64,000 nt of DNA. It comes from JAFMJV01 sp034436555 (lineage in GTDB: Bacteria > Chloroflexota > Limnocylindria > Limnocylindrales > CSP1-4). The notes beneath the pieces are model-generated. The model worked only from the letters and a program-made list of their open reading frames with translations. It had not been told where the DNA came from and did not search any database. The stretch is from the NCBI GenBank assembly GCA_034436555.1, contig DAOTUU010000027.1:1-64000 (forward strand), read 5' to 3'. This document shows positions 33,387-41,547 of the stretch, piece after piece (the stretch's first letter is position 1; the number at the start of each line of letters is the position of its first letter). Position numbers and translations under genes: made by a program.

Positions 33387-33464
33387 GTGATGAACCGGGA
33401 CTCCGCGATGCGAACCACGGAAGGGACGAGCCCGGCGACGCACGACAGCAGGGAGTCAGCATGA
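33387..33464 (+). CDS. possible 25-codon leader ORF coupled to aminotransferase
   Basis: The frame GTG-ATG-AAC-CGG begins just after a TATCAT box and runs for 25 codons. It ends with a TGA that overlaps the aminotransferase start in an ATGA. The peptide (MNRDSAMRTTEGTSPATHDS plus five residues) has no run of one amino acid that would suggest classical attenuation. If the mRNA is leaderless, ribosomes would enter here and reach the aminotransferase by coupling, although that gene also has its own GGGAG. It could be chance, since the frame is short. Confidence 0.35.
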   Translation: MMNRDSAMRTTEGTSPATHDSRESA

Positions 33465-34762
33465 CCCTCCTCCACGAACACGCGGTGGAGCATCACCGGG
33501 CGGCGAGCGAGGTGCTGCCGGGCGGCGTGAGCAGCAACTTCCGCCTCAACGGTGCGCCCGTCCCGCTGACGTTCGTGCGGGGCGAGGGCTGCCGGCTCGT
33601 CGATGTCGACGACAACGTGTACCTGGACTACGCCCTGGGGATGGGCGCGAACATCCTGGGACACGCGCCGGGTCCCGTCATCGCGGCAGTCCGCGCGTCT
33701 CTGGATGGCGGCCAGCTGTTCGCCGGCCAGCACCCGGCCGAGGCGGAGCTCGCCCGGCGCCTGCGTGACCGGATGCCATCCATGGAGCTGATCCGCTTCG
33801 GCGGGTCAGGGTCGGAGATGGTGCACGCGGCGCTCCGCCTGGCACGGGCGTTCACGGGCAGGCCGCTCGTGGTCAAGTTCGAGGGCCACTACCACGGCTG
33901 GTACGACGACATCCTGGTGAACACCGCGGGGCCCTGGGGGCTGCCGGGTCCCGACGGAGCGGTCCCGACGCGGCCGATGAGTCGCGGCCAGGTGCCGCCC
34001 GCGGATGTCGCCGTGCTGCCCTGGAACGACGCGGGCCTGCTGGAGCGCTTCTTCGCGATCCACGGCGATCGCGTGGCGGCGGTCATCAGCGAGCCCATCG
34101 GCTGCAACACCGGGGTCATCGAGCCGGTGCCCGGGTATGCCGAGGCGCTTCGCGAGCTGACCGCGGCATGCGGGGCGCTGCTGGTGTTCGACGAGGTGAT
34201 CACCGGCATGCGCGTGGCGCCCGGCGGCGCCCAGGAGCGGCTGGGCGTGCGCCCGGATCTGACCGTCGTCGCCAAGGCGCTGGGCGGCGGGTTCCCGCTC
34301 GCGGCCCTGGGCGGCCGAGCGGACGTGATGCGCCTGGTCATCACGGGCGGCGTGCTCCACGGCGGCACGTTCAATGCCAACACCACGAGCGTGGCGGCAG
34401 GCCTCGCGGTGCTGGAGGCGCTCGATCGGCCGGCGTTCGCCACGATCGACCGGCTGGGACGCCGGCTCGTGGAGGGCCTCCGCGCGCTGGGCGCCCGTCA
34501 CGGACTGCCGCTGCATGTCCAGGGCCTGCCCTGCGTCTTCAACACGGCGTTCGCCACCGACGTGCCCATCCGCTCCGCGGCGGACTACGCCCGCGCGGAC
34601 CAGACGCTCCAGACGCGCTTCCTCGTGGAGCTCCAGGAGCGCGGCGTGCGGCCCACGGCGCGCGGCACCTGGTTCGTCTCGGCCGCCCACGACGACGCGG
34701 TCATCGCCGCCACGCTCGACGCGACGGATGGCGCACTCGAAGCGCTCGCCCGGGCCGCCTGA
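33461..34762 (+). CDS. class-III PLP aminotransferase (GSAM-like), paralogue 1
   Basis: A 433-residue PLP enzyme with GGGAG before the ATG. It resembles glutamate-1-semialdehyde aminomutase-type transaminases: LPGGVSSNFRLNGAPVP at the start, GGSGSEMVHAALRLAR for phosphate binding, EGHYHGWYDD, the PLP-contacting Asp in LVFDEVITGMR (D244) and the Schiff-base Lys K272 in VVAKALGGGFPLAA. Genuine HemL would sit with haem genes. Here it is in a catabolic cluster with a second paralogue at 40.1 kb, so it probably transfers an amino group to or from a cluster intermediate. It is between the esterase and an M81 enzyme. Confidence 0.88.
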   Translation: MTLLHEHAVEHHRAASEVLPGGVSSNFRLNGAPVPLTFVRGEGCRLVDVDDNVYLDYALGMGANILGHAPGPVIAAVRASLDGGQLFAGQHPAEAELARRLRDRMPSMELIRFGGSGSEMVHAALRLARAFTGRPLVVKFEGHYHGWYDDILVNTAGPWGLPGPDGAVPTRPMSRGQVPPADVAVLPWNDAGLLERFFAIHGDRVAAVISEPIGCNTGVIEPVPGYAEALRELTAACGALLVFDEVITGMRVAPGGAQERLGVRPDLTVVAKALGGGFPLAALGGRADVMRLVITGGVLHGGTFNANTTSVAAGLAVLEALDRPAFATIDRLGRRLVEGLRALGARHGLPLHVQGLPCVFNTAFATDVPIRSAADYARADQTLQTRFLVELQERGVRPTARGTWFVSAAHDDAVIAATLDATDGALEALARAA

Positions 34763-34834
34763 AACCGATCGACCCCTCCGCCGTGGTCTCAGGGTCGGTG
34801 CGTGGCGTGGCCCCGGCTGGATCTCCCGGCCCGG

Positions 34835-34840
34835 TACGCT
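34835..34840 (+). promoter_or_regulatory. leaderless-type -10 element (TACGCT)
   Basis: TACGCT ends 7 nt before the ATG of the first M81 enzyme gene, which has no ribosome site. Confidence 0.45.
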
Positions 34841-34847
34841 CCTGACC

Positions 34848-36359
34848 ATGAGGCCGCTGCGGGTCGCCATCGGGGGTCTGTCCCATGAGACGAACACGTT
34901 CGCCCTGGGACAGACCGGCACGGATCGGATGGAAGCGGCAGGCCTGCTGCGCGGTGAGGCGATCCGCGACCAGCACGCCACCGCGGAGACGACGGTGGCA
35001 GGGTTCCTGGAGCTGGACATCGACCCGGACGTGGAGCTGGTGCCGCTCCTCTTCTGCGCGCCGAACCCGTCGGGCCTCATCGCTCGGGAGGCGTTCGAGC
35101 GGGTCGTCGGCGAGCTGCTGGGGCTGCTCGCCGCGCACCGGCCCTGGGATGCCGTGCTGCTGGCACTCCACGGTGCGGCGGTGGCCGATGGCGTGTCGGA
35201 GACCGACGCTGAGATCGTCCGGCGGGTGCGGGCGCTGGTGGGGCCGCGGGTGCCCATCGGGGTGACGCTGGACATGCACGCCAACGTGGGCGCGTCGATG
35301 GTGGAGCACGCGGACGTGGTCACGATCTACCGCACGAACCCGCACGTGGACGCCCGCTTTCGCGCCGCGGCGTGCGGCCGGCTCACCATCGCCACCGCCC
35401 GCGGGGCGATCCGACCGGCGATGGCCCTCGTCCAGGTGCCGGCGGCCATCTCCATCCTGCGCCAGAACACCGCGGACGAGCCGATGCGCGCGATCATGGA
35501 GGCCGCGACCGCGCTGCTCGCGGAGCCGGGCGTGCTCTCCGCGGATGTCGCCGAGGGGTTCCCCTACGCGGATGTGCCCCACATGGGGATGGCCACGCTG
35601 GTCATCACCGACGACGATCCACGGGCGGCCGCGGCGCACGCGGCGGCGCTCGCCCGGGAGGTCTGGGCCCGGCGTGACGCCTTCGTCGCGCATGCCGCGT
35701 CCCCGGATGCCGCACTGGCGGCGGCCGACGCCGCGCTCCGGGGTGGCGAGCCGGGTCCCATCCTGCTGCTGGATGCCGGGGACAACATCGGCGGTGGCAG
35801 CCCCGGTGACGGGACGATCCTGCTGGAGGCTGCCGTCCGCGCGCGGATCGCCGGATTCCTGGCCATCCTGCTCGACCCAGCCGCGGTCGCAGCATGCGTC
35901 GCGGCGGGCGTGGGCGCGACCCTCGCCGTCCCGGTCGGCGGGCGGATCGATCCCCGGAACGGGCGCCCGGTGCCGCTGACCGGCCGCGTCCGGACGATCT
36001 CCGACGGACGCTACGAGGACCCCCTGCCCACGCACGGCGGCTATCGCTTCTTCGATGCCGGGACCACCGCGGTGCTCGAGACGGACGGCCGCCAGACCGT
36101 GGTCCTGACCAGCCGCCTGGTGATGCCCATCAGCGTGGAGCAGCTGCGCAGCGCCGGAATCAGCCCGGAGGGCCAGCGCATCATCGCGGCCAAGGGCGTC
36201 GTGTCGCCGCGGGCATCCTACGATCGGGTCACCACGCGCGCGATCCTGGTGGAGACCCCGGGTGTCACCGCCGCGGACTTCCGGGGGTTCGACCACCGGC
36301 ATCGACGGACGCCGATGCTGCCCTGGGAGCCCGACACGGCGTTCGATCCCGCCGGCTGA
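34848..36359 (+). CDS. M81-family (MlrC-like) metallohydrolase, paralogue 1
   Basis: A 503-residue enzyme starting at ATG 34,848. The opening GGLSHETNTFALG carries the conserved HET with E14. LALHGAAVADG supplies H109. LDMHANVGASMVEHADV then TIYRTNPHVDAR supplies D142, H144 and H166. The Asp/His/His spacing equals that reported for the zinc site of microcystinase MlrC, as far as I remember it. MlrC cleaves linear microcystin peptides, but most homologues have unknown amide or peptide substrates. The C-terminal domain (LLLDAGDNIGGGSPGDGTIL) is also typical. It has no signal peptide. A second paralogue lies at 38.5 kb on the other strand. Confidence 0.9.
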   Translation: MRPLRVAIGGLSHETNTFALGQTGTDRMEAAGLLRGEAIRDQHATAETTVAGFLELDIDPDVELVPLLFCAPNPSGLIAREAFERVVGELLGLLAAHRPWDAVLLALHGAAVADGVSETDAEIVRRVRALVGPRVPIGVTLDMHANVGASMVEHADVVTIYRTNPHVDARFRAAACGRLTIATARGAIRPAMALVQVPAAISILRQNTADEPMRAIMEAATALLAEPGVLSADVAEGFPYADVPHMGMATLVITDDDPRAAAAHAAALAREVWARRDAFVAHAASPDAALAAADAALRGGEPGPILLLDAGDNIGGGSPGDGTILLEAAVRARIAGFLAILLDPAAVAACVAAGVGATLAVPVGGRIDPRNGRPVPLTGRVRTISDGRYEDPLPTHGGYRFFDAGTTAVLETDGRQTVVLTSRLVMPISVEQLRSAGISPEGQRIIAAKGVVSPRASYDRVTTRAILVETPGVTAADFRGFDHRHRRTPMLPWEPDTAFDPAG

Positions 36360-36403
36360 GGGAGCGCCCGAGCCGCGCCCGCCAGCCGACCATCCCCGGC
36401 CCG

Positions 36404-37597
36404 TCAGCCCGCAGGCGCCCCGCTCGTCCGGACGACCACCCCGGCACGGCCCACCACGTCCGGCGCCAGCGCGGTGCCCAGCCCCGTCCCGGTCGGCGGC
36501 AGCACGCAGCCATCGTCGAGGGTGGGCAGCACCGTGACCAGATCCCGGTACCAGGTCCGGAGATACGCCCGGACCACCTCCTGGTAGATGGCGTTGGGCG
36601 ACGCGATGCCCAGGTGGACGCCTGCCATGAGCGTGAACGGGCCGGTGCAGTCGTGCATCGCCACCGGCAGGCTGTAGGCGTCAGCGAGCGACGCGATCTT
36701 GTGCGTCTCGGTGATGCCGCCCGCCCAGGTCGGGTCGATCATCACGATGTCCACCGCCTCCGCGTCCAGCAACGGCTTGTACTGGTGCCGCGTGACCAGC
36801 AGCTCGCTGCCCAGGATCGGGATGGACGTGCTCTCGCGCAACCGGCGGATGGCCCCCACGTCATGCGCCAGGACCATGTCCTCCAGCCAGGCGGGCCGGT
36901 ACTCCTCCAGGGCACGCGCGATGCGCACGGCCGTGGGCAGGTTCCAGTAGCCGTGGCCCTCGATCATGACCTCGATGCGGTCACCCACGGCGGCCCGGAT
37001 GCGGCGGATCGGATCCAGACCCTGGTCCAGCTGCTCGGCGGTGATGAAGTGTCCGTCGTTGGCCAGCCCGAACCGGTCGAAGGGCCAGATCTTCATGCCC
37101 CCGAAGCCGTCCGCCAGCAGCGACTCGGCCAGGGCGCCGGCGTCGGTCAGGAAGGCCGTGAGGTCCTCCAGATCGCCCGCACCGTCGCCTTCGCGGTTCC
37201 ACCCCGGTCGCCCGTACAGCGGTCCGGCGCAGGTGTTGTAGACGCGCAGCCGCTCGTGGAACGCCCCGCCCAGAAGCTGCCAGATCGGCTGCCCGGACGC
37301 CTGGCCCAGCAGGTCCCAGAGCGCCACGTCCACGGCCGAGAGGGCGCGCATCTCGAGGCCCAGGCCGCCGAAACGCGCGGCGTCCCGGTCGTACAGCTCG
37401 AACCAGAGGCGCTCGATGCGCCCCGGATCCCGGTCCAGGAGCCGCGGGCCCATCCAGTCGTGGATGTAGGCGCGCAGGGCGTCCGCGGCGTACCACGTGT
37501 CGGCGTGGCCCACCAGCCCCTCGTCGGTGCGGAGCCGCAGGATGAGCAGCGACGGCGCCTCCGGGATCGTGATCGTGTCGATCGCGGTGATGCGCAT
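36404..37597 (-). CDS. enolase-superfamily (mandelate racemase-like) enzyme
   Basis: A 397-residue enzyme of the MR/MLE group starting at ATG 37,597. The N-terminal capping domain begins ITAIDTITIPEAPSLLILRL. The barrel carries MKIWPFDRFG (possible base Lys), then metal ligands in VMIEGHGYW (Glu), PAWLEDMV (Glu) and PILGSELL (Glu), and a His in LPVAMHDCTGPF. A Glu-Glu-Glu metal set with a late His is found in acid-sugar dehydratases and related unknown subgroups. It is the last gene of the long minus-strand operon and follows the CBM9-like gene by 6 nt. I infer dehydration of a sugar acid, but the substrate is open. Confidence 0.85.
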   Translation of the reverse strand: MRITAIDTITIPEAPSLLILRLRTDEGLVGHADTWYAADALRAYIHDWMGPRLLDRDPGRIERLWFELYDRDAARFGGLGLEMRALSAVDVALWDLLGQASGQPIWQLLGGAFHERLRVYNTCAGPLYGRPGWNREGDGAGDLEDLTAFLTDAGALAESLLADGFGGMKIWPFDRFGLANDGHFITAEQLDQGLDPIRRIRAAVGDRIEVMIEGHGYWNLPTAVRIARALEEYRPAWLEDMVLAHDVGAIRRLRESTSIPILGSELLVTRHQYKPLLDAEAVDIVMIDPTWAGGITETHKIASLADAYSLPVAMHDCTGPFTLMAGVHLGIASPNAIYQEVVRAYLRTWYRDLVTVLPTLDDGCVLPPTGTGLGTALAPDVVGRAGVVVRTSGAPAG

Positions 37598-37603
37598 GGG
37601 TCG

Positions 37604-38539
37604 TCAGTCCGCCAGCTCCAGCCGGACCCAGCGCTCGGGGTTGTGGACGTTGCCGGTGCCCATGGGTGACAGCGTCGTGCCCAGCCACTGGCTGGAACCC
37701 GGGAACTGGGCCGCCATCCGGGCGTCCGCCTCCGCGTCCGTGTGGGGATGATGGGCGCGATACGCCTGGACCGTGACCCGGTCGCCCGCGCGACGCGGCC
37801 CGGCCAACTCCGGGATGAGCGTGGCGAGGCCGTCCCAGGGCAGCCCGAACGTGACCGTCCAGCCCTCATCCCGAATCTCGGGCACGTTGATGACGCCATC
37901 CACGCGCGCCGCCCGCCGGATCCCCGGCAGCTCCCAGCCCAGGTCCGCGATGCGACCCAGCCGCTCCCCATCCCGGCGCGCGTAGTAGAACTGGTCGTTG
38001 ACGCGCATCAGGCGCTCGATCGCCTCGAAGTCGCCGCGGGCCACAAGCGGCTCCAGCCACGTCCAACCGATCTGGTAGATCGTGTTGATGGGGTTGATGC
38101 CCAGCTCGTAGTACGTGCCCTGGCCTGCCACGAACAGCTCCACGTCGTCGTCCTTGACGTAGACATGCTCGTGATGACGCGTGGTCATGGCCCGGATGTC
38201 GTGGTGCTCCACGCGGTAGCCCGCGTACAGCATCGTGTCGTCCCACAGGAACGCCACGCGCGTCTCGGGCGTGGCGGGCTCCCCGGATGCGATGTGCCCG
38301 AACGGAGCGGACCAGTCGGCACGCGCCCAGTCGGGCTCCGCCAGGCGACCGTCGACCTCGATGGGGCCGGTCGCGCGGTGGGCCACGAGCTGCGGGACCG
38401 GCGGAAGCGGCCGATCGGGGACGTTCGCGACGCGCACCCAGCGCGGGATCTCCGGCCAGCGCGCCCGGGCCCCCGCCTCCAGGAAGCCATCACCCAGCGC
38501 CTCCAGCAGCTGTTCGTCGTCGCGCGGCTCGTCGGTCAC
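37604..38539 (-). CDS. CBM9-like carbohydrate-binding protein, cytoplasmic
   Basis: A 311-residue protein starting at GTG 38,539 in a GTGA overlap with the M81 gene. From about residue 65 it contains IEVDGRLAEPDWARADWSAP, ETRVAFLWDDTMLYAGYRVE and DDVELFVAGQGTYYELGINP, then GWTVTFGLPWDGLATL. This is the pattern of the family-9-like (CBM9/DOMON) carbohydrate-binding sandwich. Such domains are usually exported, whereas this one has no signal peptide and a 60-residue acidic N-terminus of unknown role. Tight coupling to catabolic enzymes suggests it binds or modifies a sugar-like intermediate. A purely binding role inside the cell would be odd, so an unrecognised activity is possible. Confidence 0.75.
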   Translation of the reverse strand: MTDEPRDDEQLLEALGDGFLEAGARARWPEIPRWVRVANVPDRPLPPVPQLVAHRATGPIEVDGRLAEPDWARADWSAPFGHIASGEPATPETRVAFLWDDTMLYAGYRVEHHDIRAMTTRHHEHVYVKDDDVELFVAGQGTYYELGINPINTIYQIGWTWLEPLVARGDFEAIERLMRVNDQFYYARRDGERLGRIADLGWELPGIRRAARVDGVINVPEIRDEGWTVTFGLPWDGLATLIPELAGPRRAGDRVTVQAYRAHHPHTDAEADARMAAQFPGSSQWLGTTLSPMGTGNVHNPERWVRLELAD

Positions 38540-40074
38540 GGCTGTGTCTCCTCGAGGCGCACGGCCTCCGCAGGCGGGGTTGTGCCGGCGCCGGGCCACG
38601 GCTCGGCGAGGTCAGGGTCCCAGGGCCACATCGGCCTGGGGATGCGGCTGAACGGCAGGCGTGGCAGGTCGTGGGTGCACAGTCCGGGCGTGTCCATCTC
38701 GATGATCAGGCTCGCGAACGCCTCGTAGACGCCCCGGAAGCCCCCGGCCGACTTGACCAGGACGATGGGCGCGACCCGCGGATCCAGGCCCGCCTGGTGG
38801 TAGATCGACTCGTCCAGCTGGAAGCCCTTGCGGGTGCTCACCACGATGCGCATGCCGCGCACCCGGAGCACCGCGGTGGGCCCGATGTCCATGGGCCGGA
38901 CCGGCAGCTCGTGGAGGTAGACGCCGTCCCGGAGCGCCTCCACGACCCCCGTCACCTCGACCGGGGCGTAGAACGCGGGCGTCAGGGAGCCGCCCAGGCG
39001 CACCGTCACGGTCGCCCCCTCCCCCGCTGCGGTGCAGGCGGCCGCCGCGGCCGGATCGACCACGGTGAGGATCGCCTCGCCCGCGTACCCGATCCGCAGC
39101 AGCTCCCGCAGCAGGTCGTTGCCGTCGCCGTTGCCGCCCGCGCTGGGGGAGTCGGCCCCGTCCGCCAGGATCACCGGGACACCCTCGTGGGCGATCGCCT
39201 GCTGGACCGCGTCCGCGACCGGCACCTTCTCCACCAGGAACCGCTCGCGCCGCAGCCAGAGCATCCAGGCCAGCTCGTCGGCCGCCGCCTGGGCGAACAC
39301 CGGATCGCGGTCCGCGACCACCGTGACCGACCAGCCCAGCGCCGCCACGTCCATCCAGGGCTGGGTGGGCGTCACGGTCACCGCCAGGATCCCCGGCCGT
39401 CGTTCCAGCTCGCGGGCGTGGGCCATGATCGCGACCATCGGGCCGTGGTTCGTGTCGTGCTTCTCGGCCGAGGCCATCATCCGCAGCTTCCGCTGCCGCA
39501 CCACCGGGTGCGTCCGGCCCGCGACGGCATCGACGAGCAGCTGCATCGCGCGCTGGCCCGTCTCCAGGAAGTCCACGTGGGGGATCGTGCGGTAGGCGAT
39601 GAGCGCGTCCGCCGCGGCCACCATCTGGTCGGTCATGTGGCAATGCAGATCGAAGCTCGCCACGATCGGCACACCCGGGCCCACGATGGCGCGCACCTCC
39701 GAGAGCAGCAGACCCTCGGGATCGTCCTCGGACTCCGTCGCGGATGCGCCGTGGAGCGACAGGTAGACGCCGTCCAGCCGCCCTGCCTGCGCGCGCGCCA
39801 CGTCCAGGATGCCCGCTCGCAGGAAGGCGAACGCCTCGTCCGAGATGCGGCGCCCCACACCCGCGAACGCCAGTCGGGACGGCACCAGCTCGATGCCGTT
39901 TGCGGCGGCGACATCGCGCGCGCCGTGGATCTCCTGGCCGGAGCCGATGGCCGGCGACAGGATCTCCTCGCCGGAGGCGATGAAGCCGTTGCGCCGGACG
40001 TCGTCCAGGCTGAGGGTGCCGTCCACGAACGTGTGGACCTCGTGCATGTAGCCGCCGATGAGCACGCGGGGCAT
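38536..40074 (-). CDS. M81-family (MlrC-like) metallohydrolase, paralogue 2
   Basis: A 512-residue enzyme starting at ATG 40,074. It opens with GGYMHEVHTFVDGT, where HEVHTF replaces the HETNTF of paralogue 1. LSLHGASATESEDD carries the conserved His, and FDLHCHMTDQ with YRTIPHVDF gives D142, H144 and H166 at the same residue numbers as in paralogue 1. The C-terminal part has LADGADSPSAGGNGDGNDLL. Sequence identity between the two copies is low outside the motifs, so they probably act on different substrates or steps. It lies between an aminotransferase (17-nt gap) and the CBM9-like gene (4-nt overlap). Confidence 0.9.
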   Translation of the reverse strand: MPRVLIGGYMHEVHTFVDGTLSLDDVRRNGFIASGEEILSPAIGSGQEIHGARDVAAANGIELVPSRLAFAGVGRRISDEAFAFLRAGILDVARAQAGRLDGVYLSLHGASATESEDDPEGLLLSEVRAIVGPGVPIVASFDLHCHMTDQMVAAADALIAYRTIPHVDFLETGQRAMQLLVDAVAGRTHPVVRQRKLRMMASAEKHDTNHGPMVAIMAHARELERRPGILAVTVTPTQPWMDVAALGWSVTVVADRDPVFAQAAADELAWMLWLRRERFLVEKVPVADAVQQAIAHEGVPVILADGADSPSAGGNGDGNDLLRELLRIGYAGEAILTVVDPAAAAACTAAGEGATVTVRLGGSLTPAFYAPVEVTGVVEALRDGVYLHELPVRPMDIGPTAVLRVRGMRIVVSTRKGFQLDESIYHQAGLDPRVAPIVLVKSAGGFRGVYEAFASLIIEMDTPGLCTHDLPRLPFSRIPRPMWPWDPDLAEPWPGAGTTPPAEAVRLEETQP

Positions 40075-40091
40075 GGGGCGGATCCTCCCGA

Positions 40092-41417
40092 TCAGGCGGC
40101 CGACGCCGTCCGGCGCGCCGCACGTTCCAGCCGCTCCAGGCCGTCCGCGACGTCCGCGTCCGTGTGAGCGGCGGAGATGCCATGGTGCCAGCCGTGGTGG
40201 AGGTAGACGCCCTCCGCCAGCGCGTGGCCGTAGAAGCGCAGCTCCGTGGCCCGATCGGCGAGCGCCACGTCACGATAGCTGCGCGGCTCGTCGGTGATGC
40301 CGAACAGGAGGCTGAAGCGCGGCCCGTACGCCTGCACGCGAACGGTCAGCCCGGCTCGGGCGAGGACGTCCCGGAGCCCGGTCACGAACCGCTCCGCCCG
40401 CGCCAGGAACGCCGGATAGAAGTCCGGCTGGGCGACCACGTCCAGGAACGCAAGGCTCGCCATCACCGGCAGCAGGTGGGCCATGAACGTGCCACTGTGG
40501 ACGGCCCTGCCCAGGGGCGACACGTTGGACATCACGGCGCGCGAACCAACCACCGCGCTGAGCGCCTGCCCCCCGCCCAGGGCCTTCCCCAGCGTGGTCA
40601 GGTCGGGCGTCACGCCCAGCTCCGCCTGCGCCCCGCCCGTGCTGCAGCGGAACCCGGTGAGGATCTCGTCGAAGATGAGCAGCGCGCCGTGCTGCCGGGT
40701 GAGCGCTCGGACACCCTCGAGGTAGCCGGGACGCGGGTGGATCGTGCCCGAATCGATGTTGACGGGCTCCATCACGACCGCCGCGATGCGGCCCGGCTCC
40801 CGCACGAACGCCGCCTCCAGCGCCGCCAGGTCATTCCAGGGCAGGACGCGCACCGCGTCACGGTCCGCGGCCGGGATGCCCGCGGACTCGGGGCGCACGG
40901 TGGGATGCGCGGCATCACCGCCCTCTGCGGGCGACGGCCAGAAGGAGTAGCCCAGGGTGTCGCTGAAGCCGTGGAAGTGGCCCTCGAACTTCACCACCAG
41001 CTCCCGGCCCGTGGCCGCTCGGGCGATGCGGGCCGCATGCCACACGGTCTCCGTGCCGGAGCCCGTGAAGCGCACCAGCTCCGCCGACGGCACGAGATCG
41101 GTGAGACGCTGCGCCAGGCGCGCCTGATGGGGGGTCTCGTGGCCGCACAGGACGCCCAGGTCCAGCGCCTCCTCGACCGCGGCCCGGACGCGCGCGTCGC
41201 CGTGACCCAGGAGCGTCGCCCCGAAGGACGTCTCGAGGTCCAGGAATCGGCGCCCGTCGACATCGGTGACCCACGCACCGTCCCCGCGCGCGGTCAGGAA
41301 CGGCCGGCTCAGCGCCGGGTGGAGCCGAGCGGCGGCCGAGACCCCGCCGGGCAGCCAGTGGCGGGCGTCGGCGGCGAGCTGGTCGGCGATCGGGGTGGGG
41401 CTGGTCGTCGTGGTCAC
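40092..41417 (-). CDS. class-III PLP aminotransferase (GSAM-like), paralogue 2
   Basis: A 441-residue enzyme. I prefer GTG 41,417, with CGGAG 8 nt upstream, but ATG 41,450 in the same frame would add 11 residues. Motifs are LPGGVSAAARLHPALSRPF, FTGSGTETVWHAARIAR, EGHFHGFSDTLGYSF, the PLP Asp in LLIFDEILTGFR and the Lys in TTLGKALGGGQALSA. It is related to the 33.5 kb paralogue but clearly diverged. It sits downstream of the sugar-binding protein gene and upstream of the second M81 gene, so an aminotransferase-M81 pair occurs twice in this cluster. Confidence 0.88.
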   Translation of the reverse strand: MTTTTSPTPIADQLAADARHWLPGGVSAAARLHPALSRPFLTARGDGAWVTDVDGRRFLDLETSFGATLLGHGDARVRAAVEEALDLGVLCGHETPHQARLAQRLTDLVPSAELVRFTGSGTETVWHAARIARAATGRELVVKFEGHFHGFSDTLGYSFWPSPAEGGDAAHPTVRPESAGIPAADRDAVRVLPWNDLAALEAAFVREPGRIAAVVMEPVNIDSGTIHPRPGYLEGVRALTRQHGALLIFDEILTGFRCSTGGAQAELGVTPDLTTLGKALGGGQALSAVVGSRAVMSNVSPLGRAVHSGTFMAHLLPVMASLAFLDVVAQPDFYPAFLARAERFVTGLRDVLARAGLTVRVQAYGPRFSLLFGITDEPRSYRDVALADRATELRFYGHALAEGVYLHHGWHHGISAAHTDADVADGLERLERAARRTASAA

Positions 41418-41547
41418 GATCGCGACTCCGCTGCTGGGTGGAATGAGCATCCCCCGACCGACCGACGGTGCCGCCGGCCAGCCAGGGGATGGAGGGCCGG
41501 CCGCACGGGGCGCGCCGACCCGAGGATCACGGACTGAGGGAGGAGGC

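Noticed and set aside
33461..34762. hemL (haem biosynthesis glutamate-1-semialdehyde aminomutase).
   Set aside because: The fold is the same, but there are two diverged copies in a catabolic cluster and no haem gene nearby. A transaminase role is more likely.
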